A DNA stretch of 64,000 nucleotides from Epiperipatus broadwayi (GCA_028023455.1 JAQFVV010012573.1:992001-1056000), one strand, 5' to 3'. Numbered from the stretch's first letter, positions 1 through 12,929 are shown. Program-made: numbers and translations. The notes: generated from the sequence alone by a model not told the origin.

Positions 1-688
1 ATTAGATTTAAAAAACCAACTCAAGCTAAGCATTTATCTAAAAGTTAATTGTCAAGATCTGAAACTTTTAGACATCTAAATGTCTTTAAAGTCAGCTCTC
101 CAACTGAAAAAATCATATGGGCCTGAACTTAATTCAGATACTCCATATATTAGTAGGCTTAGCCATTTAATTTATCCAAAGCTCCAACATCAAAATAATA
201 ATAGTAATAATAAAAAATCAGATGTCACATGACTTATATATAGCTTGCATTTACAAATATGTAAAATTAAAAGCATGCTAATGAGCTCTAAACAAGCTTT
301 TTTTTTATTTTTTATTTTTATAATAAATAAATTTGCTTTTTATTATTGGCGCCATTAATTACAACAAGATCTATAATATTTATTTTAAAAAGTAGCAAAA
401 GAAGTGATGCTTCTCTTTTACAAAAGGGAGATGTATTATTTAAATTCTGCGAGCAAAATTCAAATTAATTTGATTTTTGCAAAATAGATATATAATTAGA
501 AAGATACTGAAAGGGTTATCTATCAATTTAAAAAATATGTAATTCAGGTATTTGAAAATTGATACTGGTATAATATATCACTATTAGTATTTGACAATTT
601 AGCACAGCAGTTTATGGCATGATAAGTTTGAGAAATAAAGGTTATCTGGATTAAAAATTCCTCTTCTCACTCTATAATCAGACATCAT
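1..688. other. AT-rich flank, no gene seen
   Basis: No open frame, RNA gene or repeat family could be supported here. A short (AAT)-rich run near 196-212 and a T-rich run at 297-320 are the only low-complexity features. Confidence 0.5.
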
Positions 689-701
689 ATGATCATCTGT
701 G
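689..701 (+). repeat. 5' target-site duplication of the RTE element
   Basis: The 13-mer ATGATCATCTGTG occurs here and again at 3994-4006, immediately outside the two ends of the RTE element. A short direct repeat hugging both ends is what target-primed reverse transcription leaves. Confidence 0.75.
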
Positions 702-3700
702 GCTGCAGACAGGAGTTTGCTATTAACTGAGAGGAGACCCTTTGATTCCTCTTGGAGGCCTTAAAGGAACCGAGCAGTGCAAATTCCTAATGTCCACTCC
801 ATACGTTCTTGTCGTTGCAGCTGTTATTACTATGTGATTATTCATATAGTATATGAACATGGATGGGCTGCTCACCAACATGCATTAGCCAGCGTGGTGA
901 GTTTATTGGCTTTTTACCTCTGAGTTTAAGATCAAGAAACACCATGGTCTTTCTTCTCAGTGTCTGATAAGGCAGAATGAATGTTTGTGTAAATGATAAA
1001 TATTTTTCCAATACATATATACAATTATGACAGACAAAAATAAAGCATGGCCCTTATTCCCAGGAGGCTGTAAAGTCACCAACCAAGGCAGCGGTTGGTG
1101 GCCGAAGGCGGAGGGTGCTAAGAATCCCCTGATTGTGGACCCAGGCTGCCATTTGATGACGACTTTTTATTTAGGTACTTACAACTGCAGATCACTTTCA
1201 AGTGAAGGAAGATTGCAAGAATTAGAAGAAGAACTGTCTTATATTAAATGGGACATTATTGGACTTTGTGAAGTTAGAAGAAAAGGTGAAGAAACAATTG
1301 ATTTAAAAAGTGGACATATACTCTATTATAAAGGCACACATATTGGAAATACAAGTGGAGTAGGATTCATTATAAATAAAAAGTGGAAGAACAATATTGT
1401 GGAGATTGATGGTGTATCGGACAGAGTGGCAAGATTAGTTATACAACTTAATAGCAGATACCAAATGCAGATAATTCAGGTTTATGCCCCAACAAGTTCT
1501 CATAGTGATGAAGTAGTAGAAGATTTTTATATGGATGTACAAAAGGCTTTTGATCAGAGTAAACAACATTTTAAAATTGTTATGGGAGACTTTAATGCTA
1601 GAATTGGTAGACAAATAAAAGATGAAATTGCTGTAGGTAATTTTGGTTATGGTAATAGAAATGAGAGAGGACATAGACTTGTGGAGTTTGCAGAAAAAGA
1701 AAAACTTTATATTATGAATTCTTTTTTTGAGAAAAATATTAAAAGGAAATGGACATGGAAGCATCCAAATGAAGGTACAGCAGAATTGGATTATATTTTG
1801 ACTAACAGGAAATACATATTTCAAGATTGTAATGTTCTTAATAAATTTAACACAGGAAGTGATCATCGATTAGTAAGGTGTAAGTTACGTGTTAATGTAA
1901 AACTAGAGAGACAAAAATTATTAAGAAAAACAATATTTACAGTTGATATTCCTAATCTTCAGAAATATTCTAATGAATTTAAATTAGAACTTACCAATAG
2001 GTTTCAAGTGTTAGGAGATTTTGAACATGATTCAGATTTGAATGAAATTAATATGAAAATAACTGATACACTTTTAAAAACTGCAACAAAGATAGCTGGT
2101 AGAAAAAAGCAGCAATTGACTAATAAAATTTCTACTGAGACTAGAGAATTTATGAAGAAAAGAAGGAATATGAAGATATATAAAAATGATGTATTAAAAA
2201 GAATTGAATATCTCGAATTTTGTAAAATGGTATGGAAAAGAGTTGAAAATGATATAAGAAAGTATAACTGTGAAATAGCAAGGAAAGCTGTAGAAGAAAA
2301 TAAAAGTCTCAAGAATGTTAAACAACATTTTGGTATTGGTAGGAAATTTATATCTGCAATTAGAAAAAAAAGATGGAATTATTACTAAAAAGAGAGATGA
2401 CATCATGAAATTGGTAGAAGATTTTTATCAAGAATTATATAGTAATAAAGAACAAGTACCTCCTATATCTATTACATCTTCCGAATTGCCCAGAATTTTA
2501 AATGAAGAAGTGAGACATGCAATTAAATGTATGAAGAAAGGAAAGGCTCCAGGAAATGATGGAATTATAATTGATATATTAAAAGAAGCAGGTGAAGAAA
2601 TAGAAACAATTTTAGCAAAGTTATATACCAAATGTCTAAATGATAAAGATGTACCGGAAGATTGGAAGAATGCAGTAATAATATTAATATTTAAAAAAGG
2701 TGATAAAGAAGATATTAGAAATTACAGACCTATCAGCCTTTTATCAGTTTTATATAAAATTTTTACCAAGATAATTACAACTCGTCTACAGAGAACTTTG
2801 GATTTCCACCAACCAAGAGAACAAGCTGGATTTAAAAGTGGTTTTAGTACAATAGATCATATCCAGGTATTGAGAGAAGTCATAGAAAGGACAAATGAAT
2901 ATGAGTTGTCATTATGTTTTGGATTTGTAGATTATGAAAAAGCATTCGATTCTATACACATTTCTTCAGTGATTAAAGCATTGGATCATCAAGGTATAGA
3001 TCCAGGATATTGTCATATTTTAAAGAATATTTATAAAAATGCAACAGCAACAATTAGATTACATAATGATACTGGAAAAATCAACATTGAGAAAGGTGTA
3101 AGACAAGGTGACTCCATATCTCCAAAACTTTTTACAGCAGTGCTGCAAGAAGTATTTTGTGGATTAAAATGGGAAACTAAAGGAGTGAAAGTAAATGGAG
3201 AGTATTTAAGTCATTTAGATTTCACAGATGATGTAGTTGTTTTTGCAAATAATGCTTCAGAGCTGCAGGAAATGTTGCAGGAGTTAGCAGATGAAAGTAG
3301 AAAAGTAGGACTAAAGATAAATGTTAAAAAGACTAAAGTAATGTTTAATCGATTTGCTCAAAATATGAAAATAAAGATTGATTATGAAGAATTAGAAGAA
3401 ATTAACAGTTACAAATACCTTGGTCAGATTATTAATACAGATGGAAACATACTGGAGGAAATTAATCATAGAATTAAACTTGGTTGGAGTGCTTTTGGTA
3501 GAAATAACTTGATACTAAAAGGAAATATGCCTATGTGTTTGAAAAGGATGGTTTTTAACAAATGTGTTTTACCAGTTCTTACATATGGATCTGAGACTTG
3601 GACACTTAATAGAAGAGCAATACAGAGACTTCAGACCACTCAAAGGAGTATGGAGAGATGTATGTTGGGAGTAACAAGAAGAGATCGAAAACGCAATGTA

Positions 3701-3993
3701 TGGGTAAGACAACAAACAGGTGTTACTGACCTTATTGAAAAAATTAAAAGATTGAAATGGAGTTGGGCTGGACATATTGCTAGAAGAGATGATAATAGAT
3801 GGACAATTGAAATTTTAAACTGGATTCCAAGAGATTGTAAAAGACCCAGAAAGAGACCACATGTGAGATGGATGGATGAAATAAGAAAATGTGCAGGGGT
3901 GTTGTGGAGAAGAGAAGCTAAAGATCAAAGAAGATGGATTAAACTTGGAGAGATCTTTATCCTGCAGTGGATTGGTAATGGTTGATGTTGATG
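702..3993 (+). mobile_element. Full-length RTE/BovB-clade non-LTR retrotransposon
   Basis: About 3.3 kb in total: a 5' untranslated part of about 325 bp (702-1026), one long coding region for endonuclease plus reverse transcriptase, and an almost absent 3' UTR that ends directly in TTGATGTTGATGATG, the short GAT-rich tail typical of RTE elements. Identical 13-bp direct repeats flank it. The organisation (single ORF, apurinic endonuclease first, RT second, conserved C-terminal block, tiny 3' UTR) is that of the RTE clade. Only one disabling change is visible, so this is a young copy. At least six decayed copies of the same family lie elsewhere in the window, at 7.6, 17.1, 17.4-20.0, 20.15-22.4, 57.5 and 63.06 kb. 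Confidence 0.92.
1027..3985 (+). CDS. RTE ORF: endonuclease-reverse transcriptase, one +1 frameshift
   Basis: Encodes the protein that nicks target DNA and copies element RNA into the chromosome. The reading frame from 1027 has an exonuclease-endonuclease-phosphatase fold: TYNCRSL, LCEVRRKGEE, VYAPTSSHSD, GDFNARIG, LDYILTN and the catalytic GSDHRLV (about residues 50-285). It runs to a stop at 2386-2388. The RT half continues in the next frame to 3985: RNYRPISLLS, VDYEKAFDSI, RQGDSISPKLF, the catalytic block and KYLGQI. It ends with the RTE-specific C-terminal region (WSWAGHIARRDDNRW, RPHVRWMDEI). The switch lies in an A8 run at about 2364-2371, where removing one A would restore about 986 codons. 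The catalytic box reads FTDD where family members normally have F/YADD. The first ATG at 1027 is a guess; a later ATG at 1156 (MTTFYLGTYN) would also keep the endonuclease. Confidence 0.9.
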
Positions 3994-4006
3994 ATGATCA
4001 TCTGTG
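3994..4006 (+). repeat. 3' target-site duplication of the RTE element
   Basis: Second copy of ATGATCATCTGTG, matching 689-701 exactly and directly following the GAT-rich RTE tail. The exact edge is uncertain by a few bases because tail and duplication share the letters ATGATG. Confidence 0.75.
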
Positions 4007-7000
4007 CAGTAATCATTTGATTATTTTAATGAATGAATAATATGGATGTCTTAATAAATAAAAAATAAATAAATATAAAAATAATGAATCTTATTGCTGA
4101 AATGTGGATGAGATAAGAGTTCACATTAGATATGTATTCATCAGGGGGAAAACTTAAAGATAAAAACAAATGCAAGTACATAACTACCACCACTAAAATG
4201 ACATGTTGAGAATATATATATATTGTAAGGATCGCTATAATTCTTATACCTATCCTTATCAAAATAAGCATTAAACATAAATATATACATGGATGTGTTA
4301 ATTTATAAGAGTAATACATCTATTGAATTCAAGAATTCAATAATATATAACAGTATGAATCAAAATTATATTATTAATGAACTGGAAATGCTTAAAACAA
4401 AATCGTAAATTTATTATTAAATTTAATTTTATTAATATTTTAAAATAACAAATTTGACAGAACAATTGAGAAAGTTTTATAAAAAAATAAAACTTATTTT
4501 ATAACCTAGTGTTGTAAAATAGAAAGGGGGAGAGGAAACCTGATGATTACAATGTAACCATAACAACAATAACAAACTGCTATTTTTTTTTGGTTGTTGT
4601 TCTTTTAATGGCTGGAAAGTTTAAAAATATGTATCGAGAAGATTATACGTGAGATTTTCGTTTATTTATTCGTTAAGGATGGCAAGACAGTTAATTTAAA
4701 ATTGTATTTTGGCAAAACGTTTTCAGCATTTGGAAAGAAAGAATTATTGGACAGTAAAGAGGCAAAACTGTAAGTTTTAATTTGATATATATGTGTAAAA
4801 AAAAAAAAAACTGAAACGAAAGAATATCACTATATATCCATTGTTAATTGAACTTTATAAACTATGAAAATTTAAAAATAAACAAATTATACCCGGTTGA
4901 TTAAAGCATAAAAGGAACCAAGATATTTTTTCTTTTTGTTATTGATAATTCTATTGAACTATTTGCTATAAAAAATATGATAAAATATTCAGTTACATAA
5001 TCAAGCGTTTAATAAGTCTAGAATTGTTGGAAGTTGTAAATTTAATAACGTTTATCATCAAAAGAAAAAAAAACTGACTTTAATCGTGTTTCATATTTTG
5101 GTATATAGCTATAACATTTCTAATGCTGATATAAGAAAAGAATTTTATGGATATATATAAAATAAAAATGATGCAGGTGTGCTAAAAAAAATCATTGTGA
5201 AGGTCAAGGCAACTCAGATAGGTTTTGAAGAAGATGATGAACACAATCCATAGGTGTGAATTCTCACCATCACATATATATAAGATGGCAACCAAATATG
5301 TGAAATTCTATGAATCAGTGGTGAAAGTGGCTAAATCAAAGATTATCCAAACTACTGGGTCAACTTGTGGTAATTGGATAGATCGTGGAAGACACTACTT
5401 TTGGATAATGAAGTGAATAAAAGATGCTGAAAATTCTCAATCTACCATGAATTTCCATTTAAAGAAGATGCTCATGTTTGATCAAGAGGTTTATTAAATC
5501 GTTCAGAATTTTATGGTGATATGTAACTGTTTGTTCGTTATGGTTAACATACTGATGCTATAATTTTTTTAAGGTTTTCTCTTCTTCATTTATGTATTTA
5601 TTTTATTTTTTTATTACTTCCACATTGGATTTTTTGAGCTGGAAGTACTAAAGAATTTAGATGTATTCATTTCGTAATATAAAATGTATTTTTTGAAATA
5701 AAATAAATATATATATATAAATGGTTCTGTTAAAAAAAAAGAGAAGGACTAGACTCTGATGAGATGAATATAAATAAAGGTAAGACTTATTTTTGACTCA
5801 CTAACAACATAACATTAGTAACAAAATTAATTACTAATAAAACCTATATTATCCTTTATTAACAAGACACATACTAACAATTACTTATAAAATCAATTGA
5901 TGGCAATTCCAGTTCTCATGATTTATAATATTCACATACGAACCCATTGATTTAATTATATTTATAAAATAAAAAAATGGTATATTGATATGATGATACC
6001 TTATTTTTTTAAAAAAATAAATAAAATAAACAATGTCACTTGTTTAGATTGGTATGAAAGATCATAAATTTTTTTTTTTTTAATATGATGGCATGTATAC
6101 CAAGAATGACCTATAGTTAATGATATTATTATTTTATGTATTTTTTTTTTTTGTGTGTTATTATTTTAATGAGATTAAGTGGAAGTGTAACAATCGTATT
6201 TATATATTTACATATGCTATGTTAACATAAAATAAATTTGTTGATTTTAATTGATTTTATATCAAGGATTATCTATGATTTGTTGAGAATACATCATTGA
6301 ATTCACGTATCTCTTGATATTAAATATATATATAATATGTATCCAATAAGTGTATTATATAAGCTACAACATCAAGTTATTGCCCACATTGGCTAGATAT
6401 ATTCTTATAGTGTATACCTGAACAGAGTAAGTACTTAAATTACGACTGAGTTTGAATTCTAGGGAATCTAATGGATTGACATGAAATTGGGTGGATCCGG
6501 AGCATATTGCCAAATGAATGGGGGTTGAATGATAGTAAAGATTCCTCTTGGTTGTAGTGTTATTGGATCTTTCCAGTTTTTCCATGGATGGCTGGATTGT
6601 TGTTTCAGTAAATGTAATGGGATGGATTTAGGTAAATGGTTGGTTCTACTGCAAGTGTTGATGATGGATCAGGAATTTTCCATTATAATTTTTCAGCATT
6701 TATTTATATCCCATTGCATTTTGATGTCACAATGCGGTCGGCTATATGTTTATCTATTCGTCGGTCCGTTACATTTTGGTGAGCCCAATTGTGTGGTATT
6801 GAATCAATGATTTCCAGGCATCAAATATAATTCAGTCTGTTACATATGTTTATTTTCATTTGAGATCATATATGATATGCAGTCCGTTTCATAATTTTAT
6901 CCATATTTGGAAAATTTGTGTTGTAGAAAATCCATAATTTTAAAGGTTGGATTGGATATTTGATTGTTGAAGTTTGGGTAGTTTTGTTGCAAGTATTGAT

Positions 7001-7545
7001 GTTGGATGGGGGAATTTTCGTCATTGCCTTGAAGATGTGATGTATTCATGTCACTTGTGACTGATTGATCTCATTCACTGCTCCAACCCAAATTGTAATG
7101 TTAGTTACTATTTATCATGAAGCAGTTAACAGTAGTCCTGCCATGATTTTACCTCTAAGACTCCAGAGAGAGTAAGGTATAGTTTTTTTTATATATGTAT
7201 AATATTTGCCTTTAAGACTCCCAAAGATGAGCAAGGCAATATTTTATAAATAATAGCCCCTAAGACTTGGATGTAAGCAGGGCAGTGCAATAGTGTTTGC
7301 AGAAAACTATAATGGGTTGTAGTAGCTTAGAGTGACTGAAATGTGATGATCATCTGAGTGATCATGAAACATTGTATACTTTAAGAGCAGTGAGTAGGTT
7401 CTTTTATCTATCTCAAAATTGTGATATGCTAATCATTCTTTTGGCTGTCAGTATCTGTCAGATCTTTAGAGGAATGGATGAGTATATAACCTAAATATAT
7501 AGCTTATTCTTAAAGGACTGTTGATAGTATATTTTTCAATCCGTT

Positions 7546-7547
<2 letters not shown>
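4007..7547. other. No gene seen; AT-rich DNA with one degenerate internal duplication
   Basis: The open frames here are short and show no family motif. At 6630-6690 and 6975-7033 two roughly 60-bp stretches resemble each other (both have TGCAAGTRTTGATG and a nearby GGAATTTTC/GGAATTTTCG), about 345 bp apart. This suggests a worn repeat, possibly an old LTR or satellite unit. Several A or T homopolymers of 10-13 bases are present. Confidence 0.4.
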
Positions 7548-7588
<41 letters not shown>

Positions 7589-7592
7589 TTAT

Positions 7593-7637
<45 letters not shown>
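7548..7637. repeat. (AT)n microsatellite
   Basis: About 90 bp of AT dinucleotide repeat with one short interruption (GGTTATAG near 7587). It abuts the truncated RTE copy that begins at about 7637. Confidence 0.9.
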
Positions 7638-7641
<4 letters not shown>

Positions 7642-8245
7642 TCTATAAGCATTTTTTTAGTGATTAAAGCATTGGATAATCAAAATATAGATCTAGAATA
7701 TTGCCATATTCTGAAGATTATTTATAAAAGTGCAACAACAACAATTACATTACATAATGAGGGTGACTTTATACCACCAAAATGTTTTATAGCATTTTTA
7801 CAAGAAGTATTTTGTGAATTAAAATGGGAAGGTAAGGCAATAAAAAGTAAGTGAAGATTACTTAAGTCGTCTAGATTTTGCAGATGATATAACTTTTTAC
7901 ATATAAAGCTTTAGAGTTTCAGGAAATGTAAAAGTTAACACATGAAAGTAAGAAAGTATGATTAAAAGTAAATATTAAAAAAAAAAACCTAAAGTAATGT
8001 TCAATGTGTTTTTTCAAAAAAAGAAAATAAAGATTGATAATGATAAATTAGAAGAAGTTAGCAATTCCAAAATCTCAGTCAGATTATTATTACATATTGG
8101 AGCATAATGGTTAGAATTAACCATAGAATTACTCTTGATTGAAGTTGTTTTGGTACAAATAATGTGTTTGAAAAAGTCAGTTTTTAATAAATGTGTTTAC
8201 CAGTTTTTATTATGGATCTAAAACTTGGACACTTAAATGAAAATA
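7637..8245 (+). mobile_element. RTE retrotransposon fragment (RT domain)
   Basis: Matches the middle of the RT coding region of the element at 0.7-4.0 kb: it begins at the GATTCTAT of the AFDSI motif and runs through the VIKALDNQNID, RLDFADD and TWTLK regions. It is truncated at both ends and has many frameshifts and stops. Notably it keeps TTTGCAGATGAT, i.e. FADD, at the catalytic box, where the young copy has FTDD. Confidence 0.85.
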
Positions 8246-9509
8246 TTAATCTGATATTAGAATAGGCTGTTATTTTTATCTGTCTAGTTTCCAACTGGAT
8301 GTATGCCTGGGTCCTGGAGGATAGTGGGGCCCTGCATCAAGCTAACTTATTTTAATAAATAACACAATATATATCTTATGCATTAACAAAATAGACTGAG
8401 AGACTAACATTTGATGTAAGTTCTTATATATAAAGCTAAAGCTTATATTTGAAATGAAGCCACCAAATTTCCAATAAATATTGTATATGGTCCTTTTTTG
8501 TATTAAAAATTAAAAATTTTAGGGGCCCCACCTCATATTTATGACCAGGGCCTCAAAATCCAAAGGGCAGCACTATTAAACACATTTATACACCTTACAA
8601 CTCGTTAGATTTTAAATAAGTGTATTAAAATATTTATATGAATATAAAAATATGTTGAATATGTAATAATAAATTGATATAGTACAATTAATTCAGTAGT
8701 GATAATAGCTAACATTGAAGCTTGAGAGCCAGATAGATAAAAATAACAGCCTGCTTTAATATTGGATTCACATTTTCATTTAACAATTTATTCAACAACG
8801 CACAGACTAATAAAATCACACTAATCACTTATAAATATAAAATGTTCATAATGTTTTATAACACTTTAAATTGTTAAGAATTTTGCTAAATCAAAAAGTA
8901 GGTTAAATCATATAATACATTGTACCAATTTCTATGACGTAGAGCAGAATTATTAATTTTATTTAACTTTAAAGTCCACTTCACAACAAATAAGCAGATA
9001 CATTTAAATTAATTCCTAAATATAAGTTTAGTAATTAGACACAATAGAATATTATGTGCAAGTAATGACAGTTAAACATATCAGTAGTAATTTGCCATTT
9101 CTTGCCACTCTCTTAAGCATCTCGATATTAGATCTACATGATAACTGCTTGTAAATCAAGCTTGATAGATAAGGAAATAAAATATATGTATTTAGCTTAA
9201 TTTTGAATTCAAATTTTTGCCCAACTTATCATTTGAGCTGAATATATAATCCTTCTAATATAAAGAATAAAAAAAAATTCAAATTACATCTAATAGGAAA
9301 AAAAAAATCATTTTTAGCTAAAATTTCACTTTACAATAAATAAATCTACAAATATCTAAAATTTTAGTAATCCCATAGATATAAATATGCAATAATAAAA
9401 TATAGTATTACACTATTAATTTATATCATCTTATATCAATCAATCTTCGAAACGATCAATATATAAAAATTGTATTTCTAATTTTTGCATATTACTGTAA
9501 TCAAATTGG
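8246..9509. other. No gene seen
   Basis: AT-rich sequence without a supported feature. Two spots use slightly more GC (8290-8340 and 8520-8575, with GGGGCCCC-like words), perhaps worn repeat ends, but no family is recognisable. Confidence 0.4.
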
Positions 9510-9652
9510 AAAGTTGATGAAGCTGCTCACCTAGAGCATTATCTTAAAATTCAATATCCAAGAATCTAAAGGTCCAGGTTCAATTTCCATGCTAATACTG
9601 TCATTTATCAGGCCAGCAACACCTGAAGAAGAGAGAAGAATAATAACATATG
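9510..9652 (+). mobile_element. tRNA-derived SINE, copy 1
   Basis: A tRNA-like head with an A-box-like stretch at about 9519-9540 (GAAGCTGCTCACCTAGAGC) and a B box at about 9576-9588 (AGGTTCAATTTCC), followed by a body with TACTGTCATTTATCAGGCC and CAGCAACACCTGAAGAAGAG. The same head and body occur in reverse at 55.12-55.27 kb with better preserved boxes, so this is a dispersed family and not a single tRNA relic. RNA polymerase III would read it left to right. Confidence 0.8.
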
Positions 9653-12149
9653 AGTATATTGTAATGGAAGCATATAATAATGGTTGAAAAGCTGCCTGAT
9701 CTACAAATGCCTCACAGCTTTGGGTGGCAAATGTAATGGAAAATGATTGGCTAAAAAGTCAAATGTAAGGGATATATATTTTTGATCGTCAATGATAATA
9801 AATATTATAGTAAGCATAAGCTGATTACCAATAATATCTTCCATAAATATAGGTAACACATCATTAATGATTAGTGGATCTGACTATTCAATAAATGCCC
9901 TACAAATATGAGTAACCATAAATGTAATAGAAAGTATTATAAACCAAGTAACTTTCTCGAGTTATGTCCTACATAATTGGGCAATCCAAAAATATAATGG
10001 ATAAGTGTGACACTTAATCAGTCAAAATATATAACTAATAAATAAATAAGTTGATTCAAAAATGGCTTTATGATGATTTAGATTTACAACTATAATGAAT
10101 TCATAGAAGTTGTAAGCCACCAATGAATTCATAAGTGTATCTTTGCTTAGCAAAAGAAAATTAGAATTCAATAAGATGATTTACTTGCTAATAAGATATA
10201 GCATGGGATATACAGTTAATTATCTTAATAAAAAATAAGTTATTTAATAAAATAAATTTGTATCAATCAACAGATACCTAGATTTAATAATAAAATATAA
10301 ATTTATTAAAATAAATGTTAACTAATTTAGATGGTTAAGACAAATAATATTTTTTAATTTGATGACTGTAATATAACATGTATATTTCTAATCTATCTCT
10401 GCCAGATTGCAATTAGAAAATATGTCCTTTAATTAATACCCAGTGTTTCTTTCACACACAGACACAAAATATAAAATGTAATGAAAATTTATTATTTTTA
10501 TATTCTTTTTTTTTGTATCATGTCTTTCAAATAAAGTTCTTATATTTTAGAATATGTTTGTTTTCTTTATTTAATTACTTATAAACTATAAGGGGAACTG
10601 TAAATGGAGACATGTATGTACATCACAATACATTCACATATATTCATAGATATTTATAAATAAATTATGGCAAAAAAAAAAAAAAATCAAAAATAAACAA
10701 AGATGAGTTGTCACATGACATATAACACAAGCTGATTTTTATATATTAGATTATTGTGATGTATTTTAACATCTTCTCCAGTAAACTTATTTCCTAGAAA
10801 TTTTAAACTTGTAACTGTAGTTATTCATTGCATTCTATCCTCAACTATATCTTTCCAATAAAGACAATCAATATTGCACTTTTTTATAAAATAATGTTTC
10901 ATGTAATCTTTGTATTATAATTGGAATCTACTCCTCTTATGAAAACTTGTTGAGTATCACAACAAAATTGTCTATTAGTCATCGTATGTATTCCATTTCA
11001 TCATCAAAACAGCAAGCTGAAAAACATAAATAGGTCTTGCAATATTAACATAATATTTCTAAAATGTTACAAAATATTGTTAAACGATATTTTCTCAGGT
11101 TCTTTTTATATTTAATAAGAAATCTGTACTTCTCTTTTGTACAATTAAATTTGTCAGAATAAAATTAAAGAAGTTGTAAATCTTTTATAAAATATTCATT
11201 TTTTAGTTTATTAAAAGTATTTCCTCAGAACCTGTCTTTCCATTTAAAAAATATTAACATATTTAAATAAAAATTATCTCTTCTTAAGTTTATAACTATT
11301 GAGACAAAAAGTTTTTTTTTTTTATCATTGTTTTCTAAAGAATCATTAGTTCATATAGTAATTATTTAATTACTAAAACTAATTCTTTATAAATTGCGTT
11401 ATAAACATCAATAAAATTCTGTAGAGCACTTTTTGAATAATATTTGCATGTTAGACCACGAGCCATGAAAATGAAGTTCTTGTTTTTGCTTTTAATGTGT
11501 TCAAATTAATTCCCCATCTTGATATTCACTTCAACGAAATCCGGCATCAATTTTTCCGAAGAACATTATCACCAAAATATAAAACAAAAGTTAAAGAATC
11601 ACACATTTCTTTGTTTATCATATCAATAATAGCGGTTTCTTTACTATAAGTTGTATAATACGAATAAATGTCTATGGACAATCAGATATGTACAAACATC
11701 ATTACAAAATTTAATTAACTGAGTAAAATGTTTTGATTAAATCGATAAAGATAATATGTAAGTAACTTCTTCACTTATGAAGTTATTATTATTATTATTA
11801 TTATTTTGCATTTGCCTGCCGTTTAGAAACAATCTGTTCAATAAAATCTTTGCAGGTAGTTTTACTAGAGTGATACTTATAATATTCCATATAACTTAAT
11901 ACCGTTTTTTCTTCTAGAAATGTTTTTAAAATCAGATCACACAGCTTCATGAGTATATATGCTTTCTAAAAAAAATTATAATATTTTGAAGCTAGCATAT
12001 CACCATACTTTTTAAAATCTTCCAAAAATTTTATCAAGATCACTAGATTTTTTTATTGTTAAGCTGAATAAGATGAGGGAATCTGTGTAGCATTAAAGGC
12101 AATCATCAAATTTCTAAATTGCTTTATGCAGTTTGGTTTAGAAAATGAA
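9653..12149. other. No gene seen; faint internal repeats
   Basis: AT-rich. Three related stretches at about 9695-9745, 9890-9935 and 9965-10005 share a pattern like ATGCCYYACA...GTAATGGAAA, suggesting a worn tandem repeat. A short (ATT)7 run lies at 11784-11806. No coding or RNA gene could be supported. Confidence 0.35.
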
Positions 12150-12400
12150 ATGCGGATTCAGTAGCTGAAGTTTTAAAACAATAGAAACCTTTTTTCTCCA
12201 CACAACAGTGCTATCTAGTTTAAGCTCTACTAATTAATAAATGCTAGAAGGTTGTAGATCACAATATTTATCCAGTACCTTATCATCCAATATTCTCAGA
12301 TTAATTTCTAGCTTATATCTTTCATCAGAGAAGAACAGTGCACCTGGATCTAATGCACTCATCCAGCAACCACCTTTTACTTTTTGGTTAACTATAAAGC
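12150..12400 (-). mobile_element. Decayed copy of the 20.4-kb hammerhead repeat family
   Basis: Read on the minus strand, this aligns with the element at 20342-20621. Shared landmarks are the words around CACTG/CACC, the CTGATGA box (plus-strand TCATCAG at 12322-12328), GAAAT, TAATCTGAGAATATTGGATGAT and a following CTAGAAGG-type word. The ribozyme core is damaged (stem II no longer pairs), but stem III has changed from C-G to U-A and part of stem I from C-G to U-A, which keeps pairing. The unit reads as an old relative. Confidence 0.6.
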
Positions 12401-12628
12401 TATCACACAAAAATCATAACACATTAATATTTTCAATACAAGCTAATCTACTTATATAAATATTATAGGTTTGAATCCAGCTCAGTAACTATATATATTG
12501 ATGTCTGGTTTTTTAATAACTAAAATCATATCTACCATTTTGCTAAAATTGGTATTAAACAACTAAAACAATTCTACTCAGAGAATAGGATTGTCTGTAG
12601 TTATTAAAAAAACAACAACAATCTTTTA

Positions 12629-12925
12629 ACGTTCATACTAGAACTTACATGTGGTGGCACTATTGTGTGGAAAAAAACTTCTGCTATTGTTTTGACAGCC
12701 CACAAAAGCATAAAAAAGTAGTGATCATGTTATGTTTTGCCTGGTTTAATTCCAATCGTAGACCAAGAATAGGGATAATTTTGGTTACTGAAAAACAACC
12801 TTCTAGTATCTAATGATTACTAGAACTTACACTAGATGGCCCTATTATGGGAGAAAATATTTTGCTACTATTTAAACAGCTTGTGTAATCATAAAAAAAT
12901 AGTTACTTATATGATAAAGGTTTCC
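12629..12925 (+). repeat. Two direct partial copies of the same repeat family
   Basis: Units at about 12629-12740 and 12800-12925 resemble each other (TACTAGAACTTACA, TGG-CACTATT / TGGCCCTATT, GGGAGAAAA / TGGAAAAAA) and resemble the downstream half of the element at 20342-20621 (CCTTCTRGYATCTA, TGATTACT, GTGATCATGT). The spacing is about 175 bp. With 12150-12400 in the opposite direction this makes a small cluster. The ribozyme part is not recognisable in these two units. Confidence 0.5.
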
Positions 12926-12929
12926 GGAT

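Noticed and set aside
2362-2372. Programmed +1 frameshift in the RTE
   Set aside because: RTE elements normally have one continuous frame, and a homopolymer slip explains the shift more simply.
1435-2406. Minus-strand frames opposite the RTE ORF
   Set aside because: No domain, and fully overlapping a well-supported plus-strand reverse transcriptase frame. The same holds for frames opposite the Tx1-like ORFs at 45421-46389.
5225-5416. 63-codon plus-strand frame
   Set aside because: No recognisable domain, neighbours or conserved start context; within chance expectation.
5753-5780. CTGATGA boxes at 5753, 13971, 15890 and 53625
   Set aside because: No GAAA partner at a suitable distance and no compatible stem II or stem I, so they are not hammerheads.
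6770-6800. Primer-binding-site-like TTTGGTGAGCCC
   Set aside because: No LTR ends, partner LTR or coding remnants around it.
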